From Chaetorhynchus papuensis (lineage: Eukaryota; Chordata; Aves; Passeriformes; Rhipiduridae): 64,000 nt of DNA. The notes under the pieces were generated by a model. It saw only the letters and a program-made list of their open reading frames with translations. It did no database searches and was not told the origin of the DNA. Positions 14,034-27,162 of the stretch are shown here, in pieces. The stretch spans positions 62,001 through 126,000 of the forward strand of contig VWYX01000409.1 in the NCBI GenBank assembly GCA_013396525.1. Direction: 5' to 3'. The stretch's first letter is position 1, and each line of letters begins with the position of its first letter. The translations under genes were made by a program, and so were the position numbers.

Positions 14034-15316
14034 CCTAAAGATGAATCATGAACATTTGTGGCTCTTGCTAAAATTAAAGTATTGGTCCTGTTTTGTTCAA
14101 CAAAGAAGTAGTTTGGGTATTTTCTTCTGGTTGTGGATAGTTTAGAAACAGCATGTTCAGGCTCCATTCTTCCTGTCCCTCAAGTTTGCTTATAAAAAAA
14201 GAGTATAGAGCAATTTAAAATTGTGAACTCACAAAACCAGTTGGATACTTTTTTTTACGGTCTTCTCTACCTCCTGTTTTCTTTTTCGTGTGTTTGTTCT
14301 TTTCCTCCCGCATATCCTACAGGTCAAGCTACATTAGAGTGCCTGCTAGGAAACATCACAAGAAAATCCTGCATGCTTGTTGAGTCAGATTAAAGATTGT
14401 TTCGGTGGGGCTGCAGTAGCCTCAGGTCAGCTCCTCCTGATGAGATTTATAGGATGGTTCTTCTGAGCTTGCTGCGTCCTCTCATTAAACCCGCTGTGCT
14501 GACACGGTGTCGTGGACAGAATCAAAATGTGGGTGTGCTAGAGCCACCACAGCTGTTTTTTGTCTGAAATTCACAATTCAGCTGACCCTGGGCTTCATTC
14601 CTACACTCACAAGGTGTCTGGGAAGCATTGACAGAGCACTGCATAGGCTGTGGCCATTGGGTTTATTCAGCAGAGTCGCTTGCTCTGGCTCCCGTGTGGA
14701 GCAGCTTTATCTTGTTCTAGCTGACAACTTTCTCTGTGCTTGCATAATCAGAGTAATTAACTGGGTGCCTGCTTCAAAGTTTCAAGAACCTGTCTTGGAG
14801 TTCAGCTATCTTAAAATTTGAGAACTAGCAGAGAGACAAAATACCAGCAGAAAGTGGTGTGGTTTCTGCTGTGAGTGCCACATCAGTTGTCGTCGTCGTC
14901 ATCCTCTGGTAGCGCGTGGTTTCCAGGTTTTGTGAAGGCATTTTCATGTGGGGTACTAAAGTCAGCACCACGTGAACTGCAGTAAGAGATAATTCTAACA
15001 GAAGGGTATATGATAATATATCTAATTATGCCACTAATGTTATCTGTAAGAGAACTCATGAGAAATCTTGTTTCGTATGTACTTTCTTTTTATGTGAAGG
15101 TTATTTCTAAAGTGAAATCCCATAGTTTTATAAATCAGGGAAATCCATTTTGTAGAATTAGAAGGGTGTATGGAGAGAGGTTTTACATCAGAGGAGGGAA
15201 GAAAAGTCTTCTTTTAGTAGCTGTCTTCATAAAATAAAATTCAGTACTTGAACCATTCTAGTTTCAAACTACACCCACTCAACCTCTACACCACATATGC
15301 CAAATAATAATTTCCT

Positions 15317-15412
15317 GTGGGGGTCTGCTGGTTTGGTTGGGTTTTTTTGGTTTTTTTTTTTGAGTGGGGGCATGTTTGTGTCTTTTGTGGGGGTGTGGGG
15401 GTAGGTTTTTTA
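15317..15412 (+). repeat. G/T-rich low-complexity tract with G5 runs
   Basis: Nearly free of A and C. It holds GGTTTGGTTGGG-type units, T10, and three G5 runs between about 15365 and 15401. The last two are only three bases apart, so G-quadruplex formation is conceivable but not certain. Confidence 0.75.
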
Positions 15413-16560
15413 AGCTTATAAAATATGTCTTAAATCAGTTTTGCATAGGAAGGAAATTTTAACTATAAGAAATCTGGGGTACACAGTAACCCCCAAGTCG
15501 GGATAGAATCAAATCAGCTGTCTGGATGACATTCATAGTGAGGATTAACATTTCTGCTTGCCATGAAATAATTTTGTTACTTGCAGAAAAGGAATTCTAC
15601 CGTTTGCAGCTAAAAATGAAATACAGTAGATATTGTATTTCTAAGCCATGTTTATTTTTCATTCCCAGATTTCACATGGAAAGCATTTGTAATAGTTAAG
15701 CATCAAAACGTTTCCTGAAGGTGCACATTCAGATCTTGGCTTTTCTCAGTAGGCTGACAATGGAATGGCATCAATGGAAAACCCCACAGATATCTGCCAA
15801 AATGAAACTTTCAGGGACATGAGTCATTATCAGCCAAGAGCCTTTATAGCCTTTGGATAGTTTGCAGTCATTTGGATCTGCAGTATTAATTCTGCATTAC
15901 TAGGCATCATACATGTATTATTTAACATATACCAAACAATCAGTTTTCTACCTTAATTCTTTGCTCTCGCCAGCTTCTCATTTTCTCTGAAAACAAAGCA
16001 TTGCAGAGAAAGTCTTTGAGATAAACCAAAAAAATTATTTGGGAGAAGTGATGCCAGGTAAGGCCAAAAGTGTCTTCAGGCTAACAGTATTGATTAGCAT
16101 TTTTAGAGTTTGATAGCTAATAGTTCAACATATTTTTAGCACAAATCCTCTGGTTTAACATGACAGCCACATTATTAATTAACAGAAATTGGAATGAGCA
16201 ACTTCAACTAACTGCTAGATGCATAATTTATTAATTTATATACAGTATAAATAGTTCTGGGTGTATGCCAGAGGAATTAATGATCATAGGAATAATATCA
16301 CGGAACATTCGTATCAAGGAGACACGGTAATACTTTATTACAACGTTTGAATTAATGGGGAAAAATTAACATCCTTATTGCATGCTACGTTTATTGCAAT
16401 TCAGAGAGAAACTGATAGCGTTACAGACCTGGAATCAGGAGACTGCAGCTCTGGAAAACACACACACAGCTTTAAGGGTCGCCTTTCACTTTGCAATTGT
16501 GGAATATGCCTAGCAGAAGGAAGCCTAACATTATGTTCTTTGGTTGGATGCCTGAGGATT

Positions 16561-16590
16561 AAAAAAAAACCAAACCAAAAAACCCCAAAC
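16561..16590 (-). repeat. A/C tract (T/G tract on minus strand)
   Basis: A9 followed by CCAAACC-like and AAAACCCC-like units. Same character as the T/G tracts elsewhere in the window but in the opposite orientation. Confidence 0.75.
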
Positions 16591-17976
16591 CTGCTATGAA
16601 TGGCCTGTATTTATACCTTATTGAGCTGAGTCTCATATTTTTCTGTGTATTAGGGAAGAAAGTTAATATTTTGCCACACATGCTTCACTGATAATTATGC
16701 TAATAATATTTGTTATTTAACGAGGGGGAGATTAGCATATTTTTGTTATGTGTTGCATTCTCTGATGTTTGAATCTGTGACACTTGAATATTCTGATGAG
16801 TTCTGGTTGTTAATTTCTTCTGTCCAGTTTTAAATAACTCACTTTTGAAGTATTTTGCCCGTTCATTAATTACTTCTCCAAGTAGACTGTATGTAGAAAC
16901 AGGACATATTGAAGGTAGACATCACCTGGGCTTCTCCTCTGTGTTTTGTTATTTTAAATCATTATTTTTCTCTCCTTTGATGGCACACAACACCTTCTCG
17001 CACATTCTGATTCTGTCTGCTGTGCCTCTGGGCTTTCAAATTCAGGCACACCAGAGGCCGTGCAATACAGTTGTGGTCATATATTGAAGTTGTGTTTCAT
17101 CAGCATCAAAAATAATCACAAATAATGACAGCCAGAGCAGTCCTAGGAGGGTTATGAGTGAACTGTGGTCAGAATGAAGTCATTATATGATGATACATTG
17201 AAAATCTACCTTTCAAAAGTCATGTACTATTATCTTTCCAGCTGTTATCTAATGGATGAGTGAGGTTTCTTTGGAAGAATGGACTTTGAGGTTTCTGTAT
17301 TGCGTTTCTAAGAAATTCCCATTGCAAGGCATCTGCGCAATCTTTTTCTTTGTGAAAGACTTGAGAAATCCACTCTTATCAGGTAGATTTTCATTTTCAA
17401 ATGCCATTTCTTCTGTAGATCGTGACTTTTAAATGTTCTCCTATTTTGCTGTGATTTTACTGTGCTTTTTATTTATTTTAGTTTCTCTGTATAGATGAAT
17501 TACTTTTGTTTCAGCCACGTGTAGTGCTGTATTTTAACTACACTATTTCCTTAGTATTAATTAAGTCCTTGCATGGAGTGTAATTGCAGCAATTTTATGT
17601 GAAGTTAGTGGGTTTCCAGGAGTAGTAAATAAAACAGCTTTTGTTACTTGGCTGTATCTTAAATTCCCTCAGGGTGACAGTGTTGGAATTCATGTAGAGC
17701 ACCGAAGTCCTACAAATTTAAAGAAAAACATAAGAAAAATATGGAATTCTTAACAAAGAATCAGGTGGGGCTTTTTTTGTTCAGAGGTCTAGCGCTGAAG
17801 CTGATAGAAATAAAGAGAGAAACAGAGGCATTCAGAAGGCAGCAATCCATTGCTCAGCCAAGGCAGGAGCCAGGACAGAGCACAGCGTGATGCTCCTCTG
17901 CGTGACTCACTCACACCCACCTATTAAATCATCAGCAGCTATGCAATTAAAAAAGACTTCTGATGGACCCTCGGCT

Positions 17977-18232
17977 GAGTTAACTCTCATCTAGGGAGAA
18001 CGATGCTAAAGATTGTGCAGTCCTTCTAACCTTCCTCCTGTGGTGGGTTTGTTTGGTTTATTCCTTCTGGTAATCACAGAATCAGAGGATACCAGTTTGG
18101 AAGGGAGTTAACCCTCATCTAGGAAGAACGATACTAAAGACTGTGCAGTCCTTCTGACCTTCCTCTTGTGGTGGGTTTGTTTGGCTTACTCCTTCTGGTA
18201 ATCACAGAATCATAGGATACCAGTTTGGAAGG
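17977..18232 (+). repeat. Tandem duplication, two 128-bp copies (about 93% identical)
   Basis: Copy 1 is 17977-18104 and copy 2 is 18105-18232. They align end to end without gaps and differ at 9 of 128 positions by my hand count, eight transitions and one transversion. Each copy is about 96 bp of unique sequence followed by the last 32 bp (3' tail) of a CR1 element. Only copy 2 continues into the CR1 body. The duplication therefore happened after the CR1 insertion, with one breakpoint in the unique flank and one inside the CR1 tail. Confidence 0.93.
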
Positions 18233-18616
18233 GGCTTGGAGCATCATCTGCCCCAGTGTTTCTTGGCAAAAGCACGGTCTAGACAAGATGGCCCAGCCCC
18301 TCGTCCAGCTGGATTTTAAGTGTTCGGCGCTGGGGAGTCCAGCACTTCCCTGGGGAAATGATTGCAGTAGCTGATTGTTCTCTTTTTGAGTAATTGTCCT
18401 CTTCTGTCCAGCTGGAATCTCCCCAGAAGTAACTTGTGCCCAATGCCCTTCATCTTCTCCCTGGGACTCTCTGTAAAAAGGGGTTCTCCAGCCTCTTTTT
18501 AGGCATTCTTTGAATACTGGAGCATGATGCCGGGGTCTCCTCTATGTTGTCTTGTCTCAGAGCTGATCAAACCCAGTTCTCTCACATGCCAGGCTTCCCA
18601 GGTCTTTGCTCATCTT
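18201..18616 (-). mobile_element. CR1 LINE fragment, 3' end, about 415 bp
   Basis: The sequence opens with the reverse complement of the CR1 3' tail (atcacagaatcatagg) and continues through typical CR1 3'-UTR segments: cagtttggaaggggctt, catcatctgcccca, gtctagacaagatggccc, ggaatctccccag, caaacccagttctctcac and catctttgtg. The element's sense strand is minus. It is 5'-truncated and includes none of the reverse transcriptase, so it is inactive. CR1 is the main LINE of birds and other sauropsids. The tail is duplicated upstream at 18073-18104. Confidence 0.93.
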
Positions 18617-21600
18617 TGTGATTATGCTTTTATCTTTGTGATAATGTTATTTTATTGTGATCAAGAGGATGATTTTGTTTTTGCTTTAGAGCAATGGTTT
18701 TGACTGAGCCTTCAGCAAAATGGTGTAAGTGTTTTCCGTGGGTTTATGTTGTACTGCAATTACTCATTTTGTTCTGATGAGTATTTTGAAGCTGTGAATA
18801 TCAGGTTTATAAGTGAACATTGAAATTAGGTTTATAATTTCTCAGGGAAAATGGAGATGTTTACAGTACTGCTTCAGTCTTCTTTTAAGATCAAAATATT
18901 TAGTCCCACAGTTAAGAAGCTATGCTTTTGAAGTTGAAATTTCAAACTAAATGCTAAAGGTCAAGAAAAATACCACTTCGGTAGGGAGCAAAAAATTCTC
19001 AAAGTGCTTACAAAATACGATGTATTGTATGTAAGGGAATACACTTTCAAAGCAGAACAAACCACAAAGAAATATATTGAGTGATTTTTTTTCTCCACTT
19101 CTTAATAGAGATATTAATTATAAATCATGCTCTTGAAATTTCCATAACACCAAGACAGTTTTTAAATTAACATTTATAGAAATAAGTATTATTTTAGGGT
19201 TTCTCTTTGGTTTTTTTGGTGTTTTTTTCAGTTGTAAAGAACTTGAAACTGTAACCTGAACTTTACCTCTCCTTCAGTATGTTCTGTGTTACTTTTAGGC
19301 AGGTAATCACAGAAACAATTAGGATGTTGTCCTGAGGCTCCTGTACTGCAGGTGCAACTGTGTGATTGCTGTTTTGTAATTACTGTATAATTCTAACCAC
19401 ACATATGCATCAGGTAAATTGTACAGTGTACTTCAAATAAGTGAAAGCCCCTTTTCGAGTTCAAGTGAGTACTTAAATAATTTAGGTTGTGCTGTTACTC
19501 AGTCTCAGATCTACTCCTTGGTGTGGTATTTGGCTTGTGAAACTCAGAGCTAATGGAGAATTTGTCATGCAATTGGTTAAATTGTTGCAGAAAACTGTTG
19601 AATAACAGTGCTGATTAAAACACTGAAATTAGAATTCCTTGAAATATGCAAAAAAGCTTTACATGATTACAGAGGCAATGCCAACTTTAGTATTTTTGTT
19701 TTTGAAGTCTTTGAAGTCTGACTTTGCAGAACAGATTGTGAATCCCTGGCCCATTACACACCTGCAGAGATTTCGGTGTTTTATTTCTCTTGGGTGAAAC
19801 AGCAGAAGCCCAAACCATGTTAATCACTGTCAGAACCAGTTGTATAAAATGCCAGAATGCAATGAACCAGGACCTTTATAATAAATATGACAATACAGTT
19901 TAAAGTGTTGTTTTGTTAGGCTTGCAATTTGTTGTAATTTATCACCTATGATAGTACTGGAGGGGGAAAATATCTGGGACTTTCAAGTGATCCTTTCACT
20001 TGGAAGAAATGTTGCTGTATCTGTATGCTGTTTTAAAGATGAAGGAAGGAAAAATGAAGTGCAGCTATGAGATATATAGCACATGTGCTTTAAATACATG
20101 AAATTAAAATGCACTACAGTTACCTGTTGATATCTACTTAACACGTGGGTTCTACTTGAGATAAGATAGATAAGTTGCATCTTTTTTTATAGAAAGGGGC
20201 CTGTATTCTATTATCCTTCTAAACAATCAGCAGCTTTACCGTATGAGAATATTGGACTTTATGTTACAGGAATGACACTACTAAAAGCTGAAGAGAAGAA
20301 TGGTTTCAGCTGCATGAACAGAATCTATCTTTTGTTGTTTCAGTATCTGTACTGCTCTATAAAGTGAATTACTTTATCAAAAGTTACTTCTCAATGTGCT
20401 TTCTGAGCAACTTTGTAAAATAATTTTCAGAAGATTTTCTGGAAAAGAAACAGTGGCCTTGGCAGGGAGTGACAGTGCTGTTCCAGAACAGAACAGGATT
20501 GTTTTCTATTACACTGCCATGCATGCAAGTACAGTTCTTATCCTCTGGTCTAGTGAATGACTGAGTTACTTATCCAGGGGTGACAGATTCCTCTAAAACG
20601 GATTTAATTGAAAATATGGGTGCATTATGGCTAATGCTAACAGAATTTACAGATCTTTAACATGCAGCAGTTTATGCAGATGTTTAACTTAAATCACAAG
20701 AGTAATCAGGTTTACTTCACTGGAACTGAGATTACTGATACTTAATTTAATCAGGCAGTTTCACCTTCTATCATGCTTCTTCCCATGGCTTTGCTATCTG
20801 TTGGCTCCAGATTCCAAAGGTACCTTGAAGGCAGCTGTTGAAGGTTCTTGCTTTGTTCCCACAGGAAATTTTTACTGCTTCTGGCCTAGCCCTGGTGGAA
20901 CTGTTGACCACAGAAGAATTGCCTCTGACTAAGTCTGTCTGTTGTTCCTCCTGCTGTGACAGCTTCTTCCATCATGCAGCTCCTGCTGAAGCCCTCTGAT
21001 GCCTCCTGGCATCCTTGTAGCCCCTGAACCGAGGTCATTGGTAGTTTACACACTAGGGTGTGACATAATTTCAGAGGTACTTGTAGCTCCTGCTCTTATG
21101 TAAGTGATCAATTACGTATTTTTTAAAGTAGTTTTCAGTAGGGAATCCTGAAACAATAAGAATTGGGTAAATATATTTTGAGGAAGAGTACACGTGGTCT
21201 CCTTGGGAGGGAATCAGAAGAAATAGCACCCAAAATTTACCCCTGAAATATATTATCAAGTTGGATGATTTTCCTGATTTTCTTTTTTTTTTTTTCACCA
21301 ATCAGTGGTGAATCAACTGATCTGTTTCTCTGTAAGGCCAACAGAAAAAGATTTTTTTAAATTGTTAGAATTAACTGTTACTTGTCATGCTGGTCATTTC
21401 CACAGACTACATCCCAAACAGAGCTTTGAAATGGATATAAATGATTTATTGCATCCTGAGTTGACTAGGAAGGATATGTCCCTTGGAAGGGTGGTGAAAT
21501 AAGTTCCCATATCTATCATACTTCCCAGTGGATCTGTATTAGTCGTGTAGTAGAATCCATCACTCTTCAAAACCTCAGGCAAGTCTTTCACATGGAGCAA

Positions 21601-22717
21601 TAATATTATTTATAGTGCTTAACTGAGTTTCTTGCTTGAACTCACCTGAAATCACTGATACTTGATAACCATATGGATAAAGAGTTTGCACTGTGATCAT
21701 TCTTGCCATGTCCAAATTCAGGATTTTAGGTCAAACACCAATGTATATTGAACAGTTGGCCTCACTTAACTGCATTTGCTATATGCAACTTTTTCAAATA
21801 TTTCTCTGTATTAGAATAATCCATTTGGAACACCTCTGGCTTTTAATGCAAGAGATGGACAAGAAATTTGTCACACTCCATTCTTGAAAAAATTTTCTCC
21901 TCATGAAAGCCTAAAAAATGTTCCTGGGCTTGTTTCCCAAACTTCTCTTGATTTTTGAATATTGCTGACTTCTGAGCTCCCTTCTTCCATAAGAATAATT
22001 GGAACCATGCTGAATTTCTCTAGGTCAGTCCCTAGAAGGAACCAGTCTCTCTTCACTAAGGAATGGCCCAAGAAATTCCCCCTAAAGGAAGGCACTGCTG
22101 GTGATCTGACTCTGTCTGAGGCTTGCGGCTTTTATCCAGTTGCCCCATTTGGTGTCACCCATTATTATGACTTTTAATAGTTTCCTTCCTTGAGAAATGA
22201 GTGCTTTCTAAGCCAATAATTTGTGACCAAAAAACACACAAAGTTTTGATTTTCAGGAAGCTTTCACATTTGCAATCATTTCGTCTTCTGCGTTTTCTGA
22301 CAATGGTGAGACCTGCTCTTGCTTCATTCCTGATCAGACTAGTGAGAGTAAATTGCTTTGCTATTGTTTTGCTGAAAGTCTTCTGTCCTAACAGAATAAT
22401 AGGGCAGAACATTCAATTGTTGCCTGAACATGTGTTTTGGTATGGCAGGTTCTTTGTGATTTCTCCTAAAAGCCCAAGATTTTGCTGTGAAGCAGATCTC
22501 TGCTGAATGGGTCTGAGTTGTAACAAGGTCTCAAGATAGTGACTTTAATCTGGTTCCCTGTTTCCTTCTTGTTATCTACTTTTATCTCCCATTTTGTCAG
22601 AGGTGTGATTTTTTTTTTTTGCCTTTTTTCTGTTACATCTGCTGCACCTGTGTGATAAGGTCTCTTATGTTTGTTTATCTTTTGATGAATGAGATCTAAA
22701 AGTCTTTTGCTTGAAAG

Positions 22718-22738
22718 TCAAACAAGAGTCTTGTTTGA
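22718..22738. repeat. Inverted repeat, 9-bp arms, 3-nt loop
   Basis: tcaaacaag (22718-22726), loop agt, cttgtttga (22730-22738). Perfect arms. Function unknown. Confidence 0.8.
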
Positions 22739-24723
22739 AAGTGTCTTCTCTAAAATACCATTTCAGGATCCTGCTGTTCTCTTTGAATTTGGCTTTAAAT
22801 GAACTCAGGAAAGAATTGGATATCTATGTGAATGGCTCACTGACTTTTTACTCGCTTTTTCTGAACCTTTCACTGTTAAAATCCCTCACTTCAGGGGGGT
22901 AAAAAAGAAAGCTCTGTGTGATATGCTTATGAAGTATGCATGCAGTCTAGGAATTACATGTTTAGAACGTATACATGTATTACAGGAAGCATGGGCCTGT
23001 TAGGCTCTATAACCAGTAAAATGAAAGGGGAAATGGCCACAAGGTAATGGACTTGTCTAATTTGGGCTCCTCTTCAGGATGCTCTCTCTTTCCAGTGGGC
23101 TCTTGCCCTCAGCGTGGGCTATAAAAGTGAAGTTGAATTGCAACTCTACAGCAGAAATCTGTCTTTAAACCAACACACCAATAGTGTGATGAACTCCTTG
23201 CCACATAGGTTTGTAGATGCTGAAAAGTTTATGTAAGCCAAAAAGGCAGCAACTGAGTTAGAGATGAGAAAAGGCTCTCGGAGCAATTAGATTGAAAGAT
23301 GCCAACTCCAGCACAGCATATCCTTTAGTGACACCTTTCTGCAGGACACCAGAAAATTCTGGGGAAGCTTAAATCTTCAAAGTCTTATTCAAACAAAAGA
23401 CACTGTTTCCATTCTCAGGTGTTTATCCCTGCATACCACTAGAGATTTGTAGTGTTGGTGGGACTGGTCATGCTTCATTTTCAATGATTACTTTTAAACA
23501 TGTAACCAGTTCATACCACTATAAATTCTGGCTTGTGTTCCCTACTTTCCAATGATAAATCAGTTACAAATGATTCAGAAATGTAATTATTTACAGTACA
23601 GTATGTAAAAATGGATTTAATTTAATTTATTCTGAGCAAATTAATACATATGAAAGAATCATCCAGCTGAAGATCAATTTGAATGTATCCCTAAATGTAT
23701 TTGCATCTTAATTCTGACTTTCTAATATGATATTAAAGTGATTATTAAAATACAATTTTTCACTTTAACCGCACATCCTGAATACTGTTCATGTTCAGGT
23801 TTCTCACCTGCACTTGAGTTGGGGGTTATAAATCTACTGTTGAGCTGTGACAGGGCTGTTGTGCCCTTCACAGGCCACTAGCTCCTGATAATCTCATTTT
23901 ATCTTCAGTGCTTGTGTACAAGAGGGATCACATAAACACGGTGCTGTTGAGTGATGCCATGATTGTTGTGAGAGATGAATCTGGGCCCAGGCTGGTGCCA
24001 CAGCAGAACTGGGGGGAAGGCTCTTGTGCGAGGAGGGCTGAGATGGGAGGCTCTCCAATTGCTTTTTCAGAGTTGATTGTTTCACTCAGGCTGTCTCCCT
24101 GCACTCCCAAGAGGCTTCACATACATGGCCTCTCTACTAAACCTCACAGCCTCTCTTGGAGTCAGCCTGTGCACCCTTGCTGCAGCAATAATGGTGGAGT
24201 GTCTGCTCACATTAGTCTGATGTTATTTTCCTCCTTCCTCACACGAGTACCGGGCGTTGCAAGGAGTTGTAGCCCAGGCTTTGGGACAGAGAGGGCTGTT
24301 GAGTGAAGGGAAGGTGAGAAGAGCTTGCCAAAGTACAGGCAAGTGCTCAAGGCAACTAAAGGTTAAAAATGCAGTTTACTTGGGTGTAAAAACTATATTT
24401 AGACGACATATAGCATTATGCAAGAGAGCGGAGTTTCGGTGTGCTCAGTTCTTTTTGTTCTTGCTAATCCTTTGCCAAGCATTTGTGTAATAGAAGTATT
24501 GTTGATACAGATAAATTGAAAGACCTGAGCACACGTCCACATAGACACTGAAACACTGCTGGTAGCTCAAGTCTACCTAATACTGTGGTTTTAAAGGAGT
24601 ATTTGGCAGTTTATGGCGGGGATAATTTGATCTAGTTCTTGAGGGAAAAAAAAATGGAAGCCATTACTGTGGCTCTGGGATCAAAAGGAAACAGGAGGGT
24701 ATCCAGATATGCCCTCAACCTAG

Positions 24724-24800
24724 AGAAAAAAAAAAAAACAACCAAAAACCCACGAAACCAAACTTGGAAAGGAAAGGAAAAGAAAAAAAAAAAAGAAATA
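24724..24800 (-). repeat. A-rich tract with AC units
   Basis: A12 run, then AACCAAAAACCC-type units, then GGAAA units and a second A12 run. On the minus strand it is a T/G/C-poor tract like the others. Simple-repeat character; the surrounding 61-codon frame, rich in Lys and Asn, is an artefact of composition. Confidence 0.8.
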
Positions 24801-27162
24801 GGGGTAAATGCAGACCAAAACTAAGCTTTACCCACCAGTTTCTGGGTAAAGCAAAAAGCTGAATGACGTACATAGGTTATAAAAGAGGTGATATAAACTT
24901 CTTTCAACCTTGAACTAAAAACAGAGCAAGCAGAAAATCCCTATTCTGTAAATATTAAATGTTGGGTACATAATATATTAGACCTCTCAATCAGGGAATT
25001 TTTCTCCCTTACGCCCCCTTGACACTCCATAGTAATGAACAAGTTATTTAGTTAATGAAGAAAGCATCTTGTATTTAAAGATCTACATATTAATGTGACC
25101 TTCCTTTGTTCATAGCTGTTAATATTTATTGCCTTTTCTCATTGAGATTTTATTTGGTGTTCTGTGACAAACAAGAGTATGATTAGTGAAGCTGTAAAGT
25201 TCTCATGGTGGCTGCCTGTGTTCCCAAGATAGCAGCATTAGTGTCTGCAGGAGCAGTTAATGCTGTTTATCATTAGTGACAGAGGCTGGGAAGGACCTTC
25301 TGTAGCTTTTATCTTTCACCTTGCGAGCAGAAGTTGATGAGCTCTGTGATTTAAATGCTTAGGTGATATTGTAATATTTATATTCATTTCACATAGACAG
25401 GAGCACAGGTAAACTAATCTTGTTGATGGAGATTAATTAAAGCCATGTTACTGTACGACTGGATGGGCTATGAATGGATATACTCGGGGAAAAAAATAGC
25501 CATCAGCACTTCATTTGCTTTTCTTTTTGATTAAGCTAATGTTTTCAGAACTTGTAAGAAAGGCATGTAGGTAACAATTTTATGGCTGTTTTTACACTAG
25601 TTTTGAGTTTAGAATCTTGAGCTCTACATCTCCTATCCACAGTTTAGAATAAAAGAATTTTAGCAACTTGCTGCAATGGACTCTACTTTGGAAAACACAC
25701 AAAATGCTTCATAAAATTATGTGCCTTATGGACCTTCCTATCCAGAGCTCCTTTTGTATGTACATATTTGTGTACCCTGCATCTCCTCCATTTCCAACTC
25801 CATGCAGGATGCTTCAGCACTCAGCTTGTCCAGTATTTATCTGTGCATATCTGGGAAATGGATGATCAACACTGCTTTTGTGCCAAAGTTTCATCATCCA
25901 TTCCCACTTACAGTAAAAGCTGACATTTTCTGAGCCTTATATTTTACTTCTGAAACTCCATTTTAAACTGAAGTTGGCTGCCTACATTTTGTAGGATCTC
26001 ACTTTCAAAGGAGAACTTGTAATAAAAAAGCCAAAACACCTTGAATAACCAAGAATAGTTGTATTATCTGTATGCATATTAATGTAGACTTTTAAAAAAA
26101 AACTTTTACCTGTTTCAAAAGTGCTTATTTGGCGAGGAAAATTCTAGAGGCAGTCTTTCACAACTACTGTCCAAAGGAGATACTGACTGTTAACTTTCCT
26201 GTAATCCTTATTTGGATGTTGGGAAGTGTAGGGGATTTTATCGGTTCCGTAGTAATGTAAAAAGATAAAAGGTGTGATGTATAGGTGATAAAAGGTGAAA
26301 CCATCCACAGGAAATGTTCTGGGCTGAGCTCCTTACCAAAAGCTAAGCATAAAGCTGGTATGAAGGCCTTTCCTATCAGCTCAGAGATATCAGAGAATCA
26401 ACTGCTTGGGTATGAGACTCCTTTTGTACAAAATACCTTTTTTCTGGTGATAGTTATCCTTTTTTCTGAATGCAGCTGCATAAAGCATCAACAATTTGTA
26501 AGTATTTATAGTTTGGTGATTATAATAATCCAGAATATGTCTTGTGTTCTTTTTCCTAATTATTTTAAGAAGATTACAGATTAATTATTTAGCCACATAA
26601 ATAATGTATAGTCGCCTATAACATTTTTGTCTCTAGCAAGACGTAGCTGCTTTGATGGTCAAGGTGAAAAGGAATGAAAGGGGTGCATGGGGTGGAGGAT
26701 TTAGTGATATATGAAGCAGCAGCTACTTAAAAATGAAAATTAATAGTAATGTTTCTTGCCTGTTTACATTATCACAATATTTCTGAATTTGTGTGAAGGA
26801 CAAAGTTTAAGGACTAAATATTACATCTTTTTGTAGCAGCTCAGTTTCACTCAGCTTCAGTTTCACAAAGTGTGACAAAACAGCATTCCAAAAGAGAGGT
26901 ATGAGGTGGAATACACACCTAAATATGCTTGCTTATGTGGTATATTATTACAGATACTTAATATTCATTTGTTCTTGTAAATGCAAGAGTCTTGCTTCAG
27001 TTTGAAGTCTTAATGATTTAAGAGTTAATGTTTTAATTGTGATGGCTTTCACAAGGTAGAAATCAGGCTGGGTGATCTCCCAGTGCATCCCATGCCAGCT
27101 GCAGAAGCAGTGCAAGCTTTTCAGCTTGACATCCATAAATCAGAGTCTGATCTTTGCTTAGA

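Larger units (their letters stand above)
10477..17976. other. AT-rich non-coding DNA with G/T tracts and enhancer-like patches
   Basis: No gene recognised. Two G/T-rich low-complexity tracts (11437-11537 and 15317-15412) and an A/C tract (16561-16590) stand out. A less AT-rich stretch at about 14330-14830 contains an AP-1-like TGAGTCA, TAATTA and several CpGs. A stretch at about 16120-16420 is rich in homeodomain-type TAAT/ATTA cores. Both look like possible conserved regulatory elements, which is inference only. A CTCF-like site lies at 14019-14033. The longest frame (14507-14821, +, 104 codons) has no recognisable domain. Confidence 0.75.
18617..27162. other. Non-coding DNA with an ORF-dense patch and an enhancer-like stretch
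   Basis: Mostly AT-rich unique sequence. From about 20900 to 22900 the DNA is less AT-rich and short open frames tile both strands (62 to 101 codons). None has a motif I can name with confidence, and a decayed LTR-retroelement on the minus strand is possible. At about 25010-25480 there is a repeat-free stretch with many TAAT/ATTA cores that resembles a conserved non-coding element. An inverted repeat lies at 22718-22738 and an A-rich tract at 24724-24800. No exon is supported. Confidence 0.75.

Noticed and set aside
14889..14901. GTC trinucleotide run
   Set aside because: About four units only, too short to call a microsatellite of interest.
14961..14979. REST/NRSF-like half-site (TCAGCACCACG) with an E-box
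   Set aside because: Only the left half agrees; the right half is missing.
23894..24306. 132-codon + frame
   Set aside because: Longest gap-free frame, but overlaps two minus frames of similar kind, has no domain, and begins without promoter or splice context.
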